From Amorphophallus konjac (lineage: Eukaryota; Streptophyta; Magnoliopsida; Alismatales; Araceae), in contig CM040125.1 in the NCBI GenBank assembly GCA_022559845.1, positions 200,858,102-200,922,101 of the forward strand: 64,000 nucleotides of DNA. Direction: 5' to 3'. How positions within the stretch are numbered: the stretch's first letter is position 1; each line of letters opens with the position of its first letter. A program made the translations under genes and the position numbers. The notes beneath the pieces were generated by a model that saw only the letters and a list, made by a program, of their open reading frames with translations, did no database searches and was not told the origin of the DNA. Below, piece by piece: positions 18,300-27,407 of this stretch.

Positions 18300-18880
18300 G
18301 TCTAGGGGATGTTTGGAGACCATCATATGTGCCCCGAGGAGATACAGCAATGGGGAAGACTTCCCCTACAGCTCTCGTTCCCGATCCGGATTTCACTGCT
18401 ACCTCACGAACTCAAAGAGCCATGTTATTATATGCGTTCTGATGGGTTCCAAGGGAATATTAACCAATGAGATAAAGGCAAGTAACATCCCCGGGCCCGG
18501 TGCCCTTCTTATCTGGTCGTCATCCCGGCCTCCCGTGGATGATGACCTATTCTCTCTTGGCATAATCCAAGTTGAGGGGACATGCTGCCGAAATTCATAC
18601 ATATCCTACCGGGTAAATGTGATGTTCTCTCCCAGCCCCGCCGGCCCACGGAGTCATGTCTTTGCATGCTCTCCGATGGTCCCTCAAAGGGGGATATAGA
18701 TGCGATGCCGCACCTACATGGAACGTGTCATGTCGCGCCGGTCCCTACTCGGACTCCGGGTTTATCGTACCCGATCTCTTACGGATCCTACCCTGCCGCT
18801 GCATGGGTGGTTTCCTATTCCCACTTGGCATAGTCCAAGATGGCGGGGATATGCCGTCAGATTTGTCCCGTACTTAATAA
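18300..18880 (+). repeat. Diverged direct repeat, about 267 bp period
   Basis: CTTGGCATAATCCAAGTTG at about 18557 and CTTGGCATAGTCCAAGATG at about 18823 begin comparable stretches, each followed by GGGGACATGC or GGGGATATGC and a CCGTC/CCGAA..ATTT block. The repeats are preceded by CGG-rich sequence. Read on the minus strand the left copy has GAATTTCGGCAGCATG, a motif seen again at 15350 and 35670. Confidence 0.5.
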
Positions 18881-19107
18881 CCCCCCTGCTTTGACTAGTC
18901 CATTTAGCATTCTGCAAATAAATCAACCTCGTCTCTTTTGAGCCTCATCTTCACCGATGCTTTCCTCCTATTTTGGCGTTTAATCAAGGGTTGTCCTTCC
19001 TTGGAAGGGTGTAATTAATGTCATAGCCTTTATGGTATGACGGACTTCTGGTCCCGACTCAGACTTCACAATCGACTGACCAAGTCAGATCGAGCGCACA
19101 ATAAAAT

Positions 19108-21102
19108 TGTCACCCCGGTGACTGGCACGCCAATAAAAATCAAAAATCCCAAATAAAAAATATAAATAAATAATATCACGAAAAAAGATAAAGATCCACG
19201 TTCCACACGTGTCCAGCTACCTGACACGGGCTACGCGCCTCTACGTCTGTCAGCCACGTACTCTTGTTCTAACCAAGGTACATATAAACGCTCGCGTGGT
19301 CTGCCACCGAGATGGGAGCGTCGTACACACTGGGCAGTCACGCCCGGTCCAACACAATCTGCCATAGGGATGCTCCACAGCCACATGGAGTCCCGCCTAG
19401 CTCTCACATCTGTAGCCTCGATGATGGCAACCTCAAAGCACGGTTAGACACAATCTCACGGGGTTCTTGAGAAGGCATGTTCACCCCTGCAATCCGCCAC
19501 GATCCACTGTACGACACTAAGGGGTGTTGAGGAACCACCCTCACACCATATGGCCGCACTGATGGCAACCCTCAGAAAGCCCGAGAAAGGCGTGTACACA
19601 CACACGAACCACAGTGATCCGTGGTACGACACTAAAGGGGTGTTGAGGAACCACCATCGTTAGGAACCACCCTCACACCACATGGCCGCACTGGTGGACA
19701 CTGGCCCACAAACTCACATGGTGAAAGCCTCGCAACGGGCACATGAGCCATGTGGGAACCATGCCATGATGACATGGTTAAAACCCAATTTGGAAAACCC
19801 ATGAATCCTCGAACCACGAGAATTAATCCTCAGGCGACCATCGCCCTCACCAGGCCCAAATGGCCTCATTCCCATGGGTTTAGATGGCCAAGATGCCAAG
19901 GGTTGAATCCGGGGTGACAAACCATTCAACCGGGGATAGAACGTCCTTAAAAACAAAGCCCCAGGGTAGTTCGGTCGACCTAAATCCTGAGGGGCAAAAG
20001 CCCCTTGATTAGGTTGACCTACTACTCTTAGTAGGTCAACGCACCTCTGGTCGGTCGACCGAACCAGAGGGTTCGGTCGACCGAACGCAGTGGTAGAGCC
20101 ACCCTTTGGCTCTGCAAGAACCGGTCGACCTTTTGGTCGACCGATTCTAGCGACCAACACATGGGGAACCCCTCCGGGGGTCCGTTCCACGCCCGACTCA
20201 CCTCCGAAGCAAGCGGGAAGCCCATAAAATCATTCCCCAACCCAAAACACACTCAATGAGGCCAAAAGGGTCCCAAAACGTCGATCGAAACCTCAAATCG
20301 AACAATCACCCCGAATTATACCCGTTTTCCCCCAAAATAAGAACAATGCCTGGTTTGGGTCTGACCACGGCTCGATACCAAGGGGGAAACGTGGGAAAGC
20401 AAGGGGGAAACATTCCCCGACATCTAATCTACCAATCCACCATGAATCATTGGCTAGAACGGAGAAATTGTCACTCGTCCCCAAACATGATCAAATCCCC
20501 AACATAAAGGAAACCCGCTCATTCTCACCTCGATCATCATGAAGTCGCGGGAAAATAACGCGGGGAAGGTAAGGATCCGTCACCCCTACCTCTTACGAAG
20601 AAACCACGGTGATCTGATGTCATTCCGAGCTCAAAACGCCACGAACCGCACGAAACTTCACGCCACGCCACGCCTCTCTATCTAGGTCCCAATTCACACC
20701 GATCCTCACTATGAACCGCCTGCCACCTTGCCGTCGATCTTCCCCGTCGGCCGCTGGAGAGATGAGAGGGAGAGGGAGAGTGTGGGAGTGAGAGAGAGGG
20801 GGGAATGGGAGTGAGAGGGAGAGAGTGAGAGACGAGAGAGAAGGGAGGGGGGTTTTATAAAAATAAAATTTATTAGTATTTTCTTTTTGAAAATGCAATA
20901 ACTCTGGAAAAGATCCCAAAAATACAACCGGACTCCAAAAATTTTTAGAAAAATACCAGCGTGCTCGTCATAGTGCCATGGACCCAAGATAATTCACGAA
21001 CACAATGCCAATGGGTCTGACAATCCGGTATAAAAGTCCGAAGCTCACTCGGACATGATCCGCAACCCGCGGAGACACGATCCAAAAATTTGGGATGTTA
21101 CA
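19108..21102 (-). repeat. Full Tekay-type LTR, minus orientation (1995 bp)
   Basis: On the minus strand it starts TGTAACATCCCAAATTTTTG and ends CCGGGGTGACA, both typical of Tekay/Del-type chromovirus LTRs. Near its start (20860-21100) it aligns by eye with the start of the LTR at 31072-32131: shared ATAACTCTGGAAAA, AAAATTTTT, GATCCGCAACCCG. The flanks are AAAAT (19103-19107) and TACTG (21103-21107), so there is no target duplication. It is therefore not a simple solo LTR. It contains a cluster of GGTCGACC palindromes (19971-20145). Confidence 0.7.
19420..19700 (-). repeat. Tandem repeat of about 130 bp inside the LTR
   Basis: CACTAAGGGGTGTTGAGGAA, then CACCCTCACACCA and TATGGCCGCACTGATGGCAA, recurs as CACTAAAGGGGTGTTGAGG, CACCCTCACACCA and CATGGCCGCACTGGTGG. 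Two to two and a half copies. Confidence 0.65.
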
Positions 21103-21450
21103 TACTGAGCTTTCACTCACCTAGTGTTTTTCAATGTTTTTCAGATAATAATGAAGATGAATGCAATCAAGATGGACAAAGACAAGAGTTAAGAGAGTAC
21201 CGGCAACCTAGATGATGAACCTTGTAGTCTTGAGTCGAGTCTTGTTAGTATGAGCGTCTTCTTGTATTTTCTTTTATTTTGAGTCTATTAGAATGAGTCA
21301 ATTGTAATAAACTTTTATTCAAAATTTCAATGAAATTATGTTTTGTCTAATTTGGTCTTATTGTGCCTTTATGGTCTGCTCTGATTGTCATGACTGTATC
21401 GCTGCCACATTCCTAGCAAGCTTCTACTGTTATCAGTTCGGGGTGTGACA
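21103..21450 (+). repeat. 3' part of a Tekay-type LTR, plus orientation
   Basis: Starts at TACTGAGC..TTTCACTCACC, which matches the TACTGAGTC..TGACTCACC landmark in the complete Tekay LTRs at 49280 and 56602. It ends TTCGGGGTGTGACA. No PBS follows, so it is a 3' or solo LTR. Its left part is missing and replaced by the inverted LTR at 19108-21102. Confidence 0.6.
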
Positions 21451-21514
21451 GGTAAAGTAGTCCATAGAATTCAACATAAGCTTTCACCCGAGGACTACTA
21501 TTAAGGCCCAGGCC

Positions 21515-21808
21515 TTGGCTGACTTCATCTTCGAATTCACACTCCCCGACGAGGAAGGGGGCATGCACTCCTCCGAGCCCACCTATGAGTTGTACATAGA
21601 TGGGTCGTCATGTGCGAGTGGGAGTGGTGCTGGTTTGGTCCTCTTGTCACCTAATGGAGTCGAGCTACAGTATGACTTGCGCTTCAACTTCCCAGCCAAG
21701 AATAATGTGGCGGAGTATGAAGAGTTGCTGTCCGGCATCTATATGGCAAAGAACCCCCGAGCCTCTTACCTCTGTGCATACAGTGATTCCTTGCTGGTCA
21801 CTAGTTAA
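21515..21808 (+). CDS. Archaeal-type RNase H of the second Tat element, truncated
   Basis: This would remove RNA from RNA-DNA hybrids in addition to the ordinary RNase H. The ORF encodes the junction QALADFIFEFT and then the aRH start YELYIDGSSCASGSGAGLVL. Unlike the first Tat, the first catalytic Asp (IDGSS) is intact. NNVAEYEELLSGI and YSDSLLV follow. The frame ends at a TAA (21806-21808), where the family has Gln before VHGEF. Beyond it, EFMAWEPTM.., a second TAA, and ENVRADSLSHL finish the domain at about 21960. It is partial and non-functional. Confidence 0.78.
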   Translation: MADFIFEFTLPDEEGGMHSSEPTYELYIDGSSCASGSGAGLVLLSPNGVELQYDLRFNFPAKNNVAEYEELLSGIYMAKNPRASYLCAYSDSLLVTS

Positions 21809-22130
21809 GTCCACGGGGAATTCATGGCTTGGGAACCCACCATGACAAAATAACTCCAGAAGACCAAGGAGGCTTCTACAGGCCTCTCTAATTTTCAGAT
21901 AGTGTGCATCCCGAGAGCAGAGAACGTCCGGGCAGACTCCCTTTCTCACCTCACCTCATCCACATCAATGATAAGCTCTCGGTCAGTGCTAATTGAAGAG
22001 CTCTAGCAACCCAATATTAAAGAGCCAGAGCCCCAAGTCAATGCCATCGATTACGAGCCGTCATGGATGGATCTCATCCTCGATTATCTCTATCACCAGC
22101 GTCAGCCTGACGACCATTCAGAGGCCAGAC

Positions 22131-23225
22131 AAATTCATGCTCGAGCGACAACACTTCACCCTGGTGGATGGATGCCTCTATAGGTGTTCGTTATCCTCGC
22201 CACTTCTCAAATGCTTGTTCCCCTCTGAAGCAGAGCAAGCCATCTGTGAAGTCCACGAGAGACTCTACGGTGGCCATATTAGAGGACAAGCACTGTCCAT
22301 AAGCCTACTTAGGTAAGGGTATTGGTGGCCCACTTTACAGAAGGACTGGCTTGAGTGTTTGCGGCAATGCACCCAATGCCATAGGTATGCACATCTACAT
22401 TATCATCCTGTGACACAGCTTCACACCTTGATGGAGCCTCGCCCATTTGCTCAGTGGGGGGTGGATGTCCTGGGTCCCTTCTCAGAAGCTCAGGGGAGAA
22501 AAAAGTTATTCATAATAGCCATCGACTACTTAACCAAATGGGTTGAGATGGAACCTCTGGGGAAGATCACAGGTGAAGCGTTATCGAAGTTCATCCTACG
22601 TAACATCATATGCCAATTTGGGATTCCATGCATCCTCATGACGGACAATGGCAGACAGTGCAACAATGTTGTCTTCCAAGAAAAGTGTTCGGAACTGGAG
22701 ATTTGGAACCACTACACCTCGGTAGGTCATCCCAAAGCCAATGGTCTAGTAGAGAATGCTGATTGGATTCTCCTTCATGACATAAAGAGCCACTTGTAGC
22801 AGGCTGGTGAGTCATGGGTGGACATTATTCCAAGCGTCCTGTGGGCACATCGCACCACTGCTCGGGCAGTCATTGGGGAAACTCCATTCCACTTGTTGTT
22901 TGGCATTGAGGTAGTCATACTACTTGAGATATCCAACCCAACTATGAGGGTCAGCCAGATCGACGAAGCATGAAAGAATCAGGCACTACGAGAGAACCTG
23001 AACTTGCTAACGGAAGACATAGATTATGCCCGGACTTGATTAGTTGCCTACCAATAGCAGCTAGAACAATACTACAATGCCTAGGTCAAAGAGCAACTCT
23101 TCTTCCTTGCGGACCTCGTGCTCCGTCATGCTAGTGTCGCCGACGCAAGAACTGCTGCGGCGAAGTTAGCTCCAAATTGGCAAGGCCCGTACTGAGTTAT
23201 AGAAGTGCTCGACAAAGAGAATAAA
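22131..23225 (+). pseudogene. int: Integrase of the second Tat element, broken
   Basis: After a frameshift near 22120-22165, the frame at 22131 holds HFTLVDGCLYRCS and the HHCC zinc region (HERLYGGH...CLRQCTQC, 22250-22380), crossed by a TAA at 22314. The catalytic core is complete: WGVDVLGPF, MTDNG and, 35 residues on, the Glu of NGLVENADW, so D-D-35-E is intact. It stops at a TAG (22797), and the C-terminal region after it (WVDIIPSVLWAHRTTAR, then LADLVLRHA and NWQGPY) has five more stops. The element then breaks at LDKENK (23225). The final residues (HVWNSINLKAFFQ) lie at 29507-29550 beyond the inserted element. Confidence 0.8.
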
Positions 23226-25295
23226 TGATGTGGGACGGGACCACGGACACGACAAGCTCGCGATCGTCCCTTAACGAGGGAAGCGTCGGACGTGCACGGT
23301 TGAGAAACCGGCAAGAGCTAGGGTGGTCGGCTCGCACTTTCGTGCCCGGATCGGGTCACGGGACGGTCTCGCTCACTCTCTCGCAGTAGCGGTGATATGA
23401 AATTATAGCAAGCTAGGTCCTAAAACATGCTCTCTAGCAGTGGCATAAACAAGCATATATGAAATAAGTGAAATGCCAAGTGTAGGAGCGAAGACGATAC
23501 CTCCACGCACTCGGCGTGGGGACGACGGGCCCGGCCGAACTCGTGCTCCCGGGACGGTTAATACATGAATAGTACAGCAATGGAAATATGTCCACTCCAC
23601 GCAGGGAGGTAAAGGGCGACACAACGGGGCCCGGGAGGACCGAATACGGGTTGACGGGCGGCTTTCCGCGTAGCTTCGGCAGCACCCGAACTAGTGACGG
23701 TGGGGCCCACGTGCTGTCCGGAGGGGCCGTGTGGGACCCGGTGTCACCACTGTGGTGGGGACACTGGTGGAGGCGATCCCCGGGCTGGCGGCACGTTGGA
23801 ACGTCGCCCGGAGGTCGGGCGGCTCCGATCGGCACCCGTCGGGTTTGCTGTCCATGGGCAGGTTGCTGCTGTTTTGCAGCGCGTGCTCCGGCGAGAATGG
23901 GCGCTGCAATCAGCGCCGATGTCGGATCGACACGAGACTGGCGCCGTTGGAAAGCTACCTTGAAGTTCTTCAACCTAGGCCCAAAGATCTGGCCTGTATC
24001 TGCTCGGATCTTGACTTATGGAATTTTCAATCTTCTGTTGTACAGTAACCGAAGACTCAGGCCTGCAGAGGACTTGACTGTTGATTGCCTTTGACCGTGA
24101 TGTGGATGTCGGAATTCGAAGATGTGTTCTTCATAAAAGTTGTTATAAATTGAGATGGGAAGATGCCAAAATTGGTTTGGACATGTTTGGATGTGTCTAT
24201 GAGTTTCTGTGATTTGTTCAGTGGACAAAGGTCGGATCTGGGGTCTGGCTGAAAGTACTGTAGCTCCGGTAGAACATGAATTTTGAAAAATAGGTAGAAG
24301 GATGATAAAAATTTAATACAAATGGTGGTGGTAGGGGACGATGGACAGAACACACAGTTAAATTGGGAGGTCTAAAGAAAATCAAAAGGGTGGTCGAAGG
24401 TGGAGAGCTCAGGGCTACTGTCACTGTAGACAGTGACAGAACAGATCTGAAATTGAGATTTGAACGAAGAGGAAACAATATGAAACGGTAGCTTTTGAAC
24501 CTGGATTTTTTTGTGGAGAAGGGGCTAGAAGATAGGAACCAACTCTCAAAATTTCAAATCGATCATAACTATTGGCTTGCTTCAGGAATTCTCGAACCAC
24601 ACCTCTGTCCAGTAGGATAGAAACGTGATGATGATTCCACAGCGGCTCGAAGGCGGCACGAACGGCGGCGGCGGCGGCACAGACGATCACCGGAGGTTGA
24701 GAGGAGGGGATTGAAGATAGAACCACTCTAGAATTTGGGGTTGGAGAAGGAACAACACCAGGGGGGAGAGGAGGGGCTCAAGAACACTCTTGATTTTCTA
24801 ACAATTTTCTCTTCATTTCTTCATTAATCTCTAATGACACTATACATAGGCTTATATAGAAAATAGTAAGGGGTGGGGGGGCTGATAATTTCGTGGGAAA
24901 TATGTCATTTTCATCCCCCATGTGGTCAAAACTCAAAATAAATAAATTACATATGGATGGGGCACTCCTTTGACTAGGTAGGTAAGGTAGGTGGCCTACC
25001 TTTGAAATTTTAACCCCTTTGTCTCCCATGTGGTCAATTAGCATTCAAACCTTCTAGATGGCCACCTAGGATGGTTGACCAGCCCCACATGGATGAGGTG
25101 GACCAATGGGGAAGGGGAGGGGGCCCCCTAGCTGGACCTACTACACATTTGCACAAAAACCCACACAATCTAAGGGAATGACGCATTGGCTTACAAAGCC
25201 GTACAATTGCGCTTATACTTTCCCATGGATATAAAAATAAACTAAAGGACACAAATGCAAAATAAAATGTACATGCTCGGCGTCGATTCCCATCA
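23226..25295 (-). repeat. 3' LTR of the non-autonomous element
   Basis: 2070 bp. On the minus strand it starts TGATGGGAATCG and ends GTCCCACATCA. TATA-like CTATATAAG at 24851-24859. A GC-rich section (23480-23960) lies near its end, and includes several long incidental ORFs also present in the other copy. Confidence 0.9.
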
Positions 25296-25304
25296 ACTCT
25301 CCCC
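25296..25304 (-). other. Polypurine tract of the non-autonomous element
   Basis: GGGGAGAGT on the minus strand, immediately before the 3' LTR. Confidence 0.6.
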
Positions 25305-25725
25305 GGGTGGGAGGAGCTCGACCCCGTCGAGTAGGGGTATGGATGCTCGAGTACTCCGGCGGATCCGTCACCGTGCCGAGTAGCGCGGGTATGATCAACT
25401 CGAAGTGACCGTCACCTGCTCATTCCATATATACTCGATATGCACGAACTGCTATGGGCTAAAGGTGGACACTCCGGGTGGGGCACTCTCAAAAGGGAAG
25501 GAAGTAGCTCGAAGACTCACTAGGAATCACCGCTGAGTCCCTGTAGGTGACTGATTCGGGTATAGATGTAGAACCGATCCAATACTCATCAAGTGAGTCC
25601 ACTCGCCTCTTACTCATAAGAGAACGACAACGAGCTTGCACAAGACGCATGCAGACAAACAAACGACACACAAACCATGCAAACAAATCACTCAAAACAA
25701 AACCACACAAAGAAAAAGCACACTG

Positions 25726-27048
25726 TTAGTCCGTCCCGTTCATGGGTGACGGCGGACCAGGATACCCGAATATGTGCCATGCATATACTAGATGTACACG
25801 ATGGTTGATGGAAGGGAGGACTCCTAGACACCCTAAGATGTACCACTCATGCATTGGTGACCGATGGGATTTGGGTGAAGAAGGGGTAGGAGATCCAAAA
25901 CTACCCTCGTCATCATCTCCAAATGTAGAGACGGCTTGCCGAATAGACCGAGGGGTATGGGTGGAATAGTGAACTCCTTGGAAGAGGTGGAGGGAATGTG
26001 ATAGCTCGGGAGCTTCACTAGTAGAGGGGTCAAAAGGGTCAAAGAAGGTATGACCCCGGGAGATGGGTTCCTCCATGACACGGTCCCAATTGTGAAATTC
26101 TTGAAGGTGTGAATGGTCACCTTCATCCGCCATAGTGAACGGGACGATGGTCATGTGAAGAAAATAAACTTCCTCCCTTGGGTAAAAGAGAATGAAGTCG
26201 GACTCGGCCGGCATCGGGAGGAGTCGAAGAATCTCCGTGGTGACACACCCCACGGTGCACACGGAGGTAATGGATCCTAAGGCCGGATGGGTGAAGCTAA
26301 GACTAGCGGGTTGGTCAAAGCCTCGGGCCAAAAGATGTGTCAACTCCCATTGTGAATCTAATCCCATAATAAGGTCATCCAAAGTATCGACATGGTGACT
26401 AGACCGAAAAGTTGTGTGGTAGGAGTTGACGGACACCAAAGGTAGGGTAGGGTCCATAGACGGGTAAGGGAGTGGGACCAAGCCATCCTTGAGCCAACTA
26501 AGAAGCGGCTCGGCTATGTATAATGTACCGGTTAGAGATACGGGTGGCTCGGGATGAGGTGGCTCCAAGCGCGAATCCGAAGGTGGAGTGGGCCGCTGGG
26601 GCTGGGTGGCTGGACATACGGGGTCCCTAAGGGTGATCTTACCGGGTAGGTATGGTGGGCATAAGGTGCAAGTCCTCTTGTCCCAGTCAAGATTGGCCCT
26701 TCTCTCTCCTAACCACTTTTGCCCTAAAATGATGCATGAACCAGCAAGTGTGCCGATCCTGCACCATGCACCATCGGTGTAGAGAACAGAGACGATCCTC
26801 TTATAGAACTCAACACAAGCAAAATCACCATTGCGGACAATCTCGCCTGTCTTGGAGAGAGACTCCACGATGTCAAGAGAAACACAATTATCCGACTCCC
26901 TATCGGTGAAATGGAGTTCCGTTGTGAACCCGTTGGGTAGAGCGGCTTTCATAATGAGAGGGGCAAAACCAAAGGCTCGGTCCATGAGGACATTCATTTT
27001 GGCCACAAAAGTTGACCACTCGGACGTATGGTCTTGGGGATCGGTCAT
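25726..27048 (-). CDS. Single ORF of non-autonomous element, retropepsin-like section
   Basis: 440 codons, uninterrupted. I start it at the ATG at 27048 (MTDPQDHTSEW); the frame is open a little further upstream. Near residues 49-55 it has DRESDNCVS, and about 58 residues later CIILGQKWLGERRANLDW, followed by RTCTL. The second block matches the end of retroelement aspartic proteases (ILGxxWL..xIDW..RT). The first sits where D-T/S-G-A-S would be, so the fold may be kept with the active site changed. The rest is Pro/Ser rich with histidine-rich patches and no zinc knuckle. A second weak match (DDLIMGLDSQW) lies near residue 225. It could be a Gag-like or accessory protein; I do not assign a function. 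Confidence 0.6.
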   Translation of the reverse strand: MTDPQDHTSEWSTFVAKMNVLMDRAFGFAPLIMKAALPNGFTTELHFTDRESDNCVSLDIVESLSKTGEIVRNGDFACVEFYKRIVSVLYTDGAWCRIGTLAGSCIILGQKWLGERRANLDWDKRTCTLCPPYLPGKITLRDPVCPATQPQRPTPPSDSRLEPPHPEPPVSLTGTLYIAEPLLSWLKDGLVPLPYPSMDPTLPLVSVNSYHTTFRSSHHVDTLDDLIMGLDSQWELTHLLARGFDQPASLSFTHPALGSITSVCTVGCVTTEILRLLPMPAESDFILFYPREEVYFLHMTIVPFTMADEGDHSHLQEFHNWDRVMEEPISRGHTFFDPFDPSTSEAPELSHSLHLFQGVHYSTHTPRSIRQAVSTFGDDDEGSFGSPTPSSPKSHRSPMHEWYILGCLGVLPSINHRVHLVYAWHIFGYPGPPSPMNGTD

Positions 27049-27392
27049 GGGTAGTGGACATGGACATGCATACACACGGTGACAAGACACTAGACCGACT
27101 ATGCAAGTTTGGAATGCATGCACACTAAGGACCCTAGACGTAAACCAAGACTCGGTACGTGGCGGAGATAACCGATCCGAAGATCACTCGCACAAATGTG
27201 GGGCCTTCCCGATAGGCGTGGCCTAACGTTCGGACAACACCTTTTGATATACCGAGTAAAGGGATGTATGCGACCCAAAACGACTCTTTTTTGTTGTTTT
27301 AAAATTATGATGATCTTAGACTCGACGTAGACAATGAATAATGACTAGACATAAATGACACTCTTTTTTTTTGACACCCTAGACTCAAACTC

Positions 27393-27404
27393 GCTCTGAT
27401 ACCA
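27393..27404 (-). other. Primer-binding site, initiator tRNA-Met type
   Basis: TGGTATCAGAGC on the minus strand, three bases after the 5' LTR end. It primes minus-strand DNA synthesis. Confidence 0.9.
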
Positions 27405-27407
27405 AAT

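Larger units (their letters stand above)
17158..19107. other. Unassigned mosaic between Tat LTR and Tekay-type LTR
   Basis: About 1.95 kb that I cannot assign to an element. It contains a two-copy hairpin repeat (17417-17668) and a GC-rich section (17890-18250) with several ACGCCGAGA..CCCCCTTCGGCC copies like those near 15600-15800. A direct repeat of about 267 bp follows (18300-18880), then AT-richer sequence to 19107. There is no PBS, no polypurine tract and no convincing gene. Confidence 0.5.
21451..23225 (+). mobile_element. Second Tat element, pol remnant (continues at 29483)
   Basis: Begins abruptly at the end of RNase H (FHPRTTIKAQALADFIFEF) directly after an LTR end. It runs through aRH and integrase and is cut at 23225 by the non-autonomous element, resuming at 29483 with the integrase C-terminus. 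RT and gag are absent from the window. It differs clearly from the Tat at 1-17157 and is more decayed, with stops and at least one frameshift. Confidence 0.8.

Noticed and set aside
19108..21102. Simple solo LTR
   Set aside because: The 5-bp flanks (AAAAT and TACTG) do not match, so a plain insertion plus LTR recombination does not explain it.
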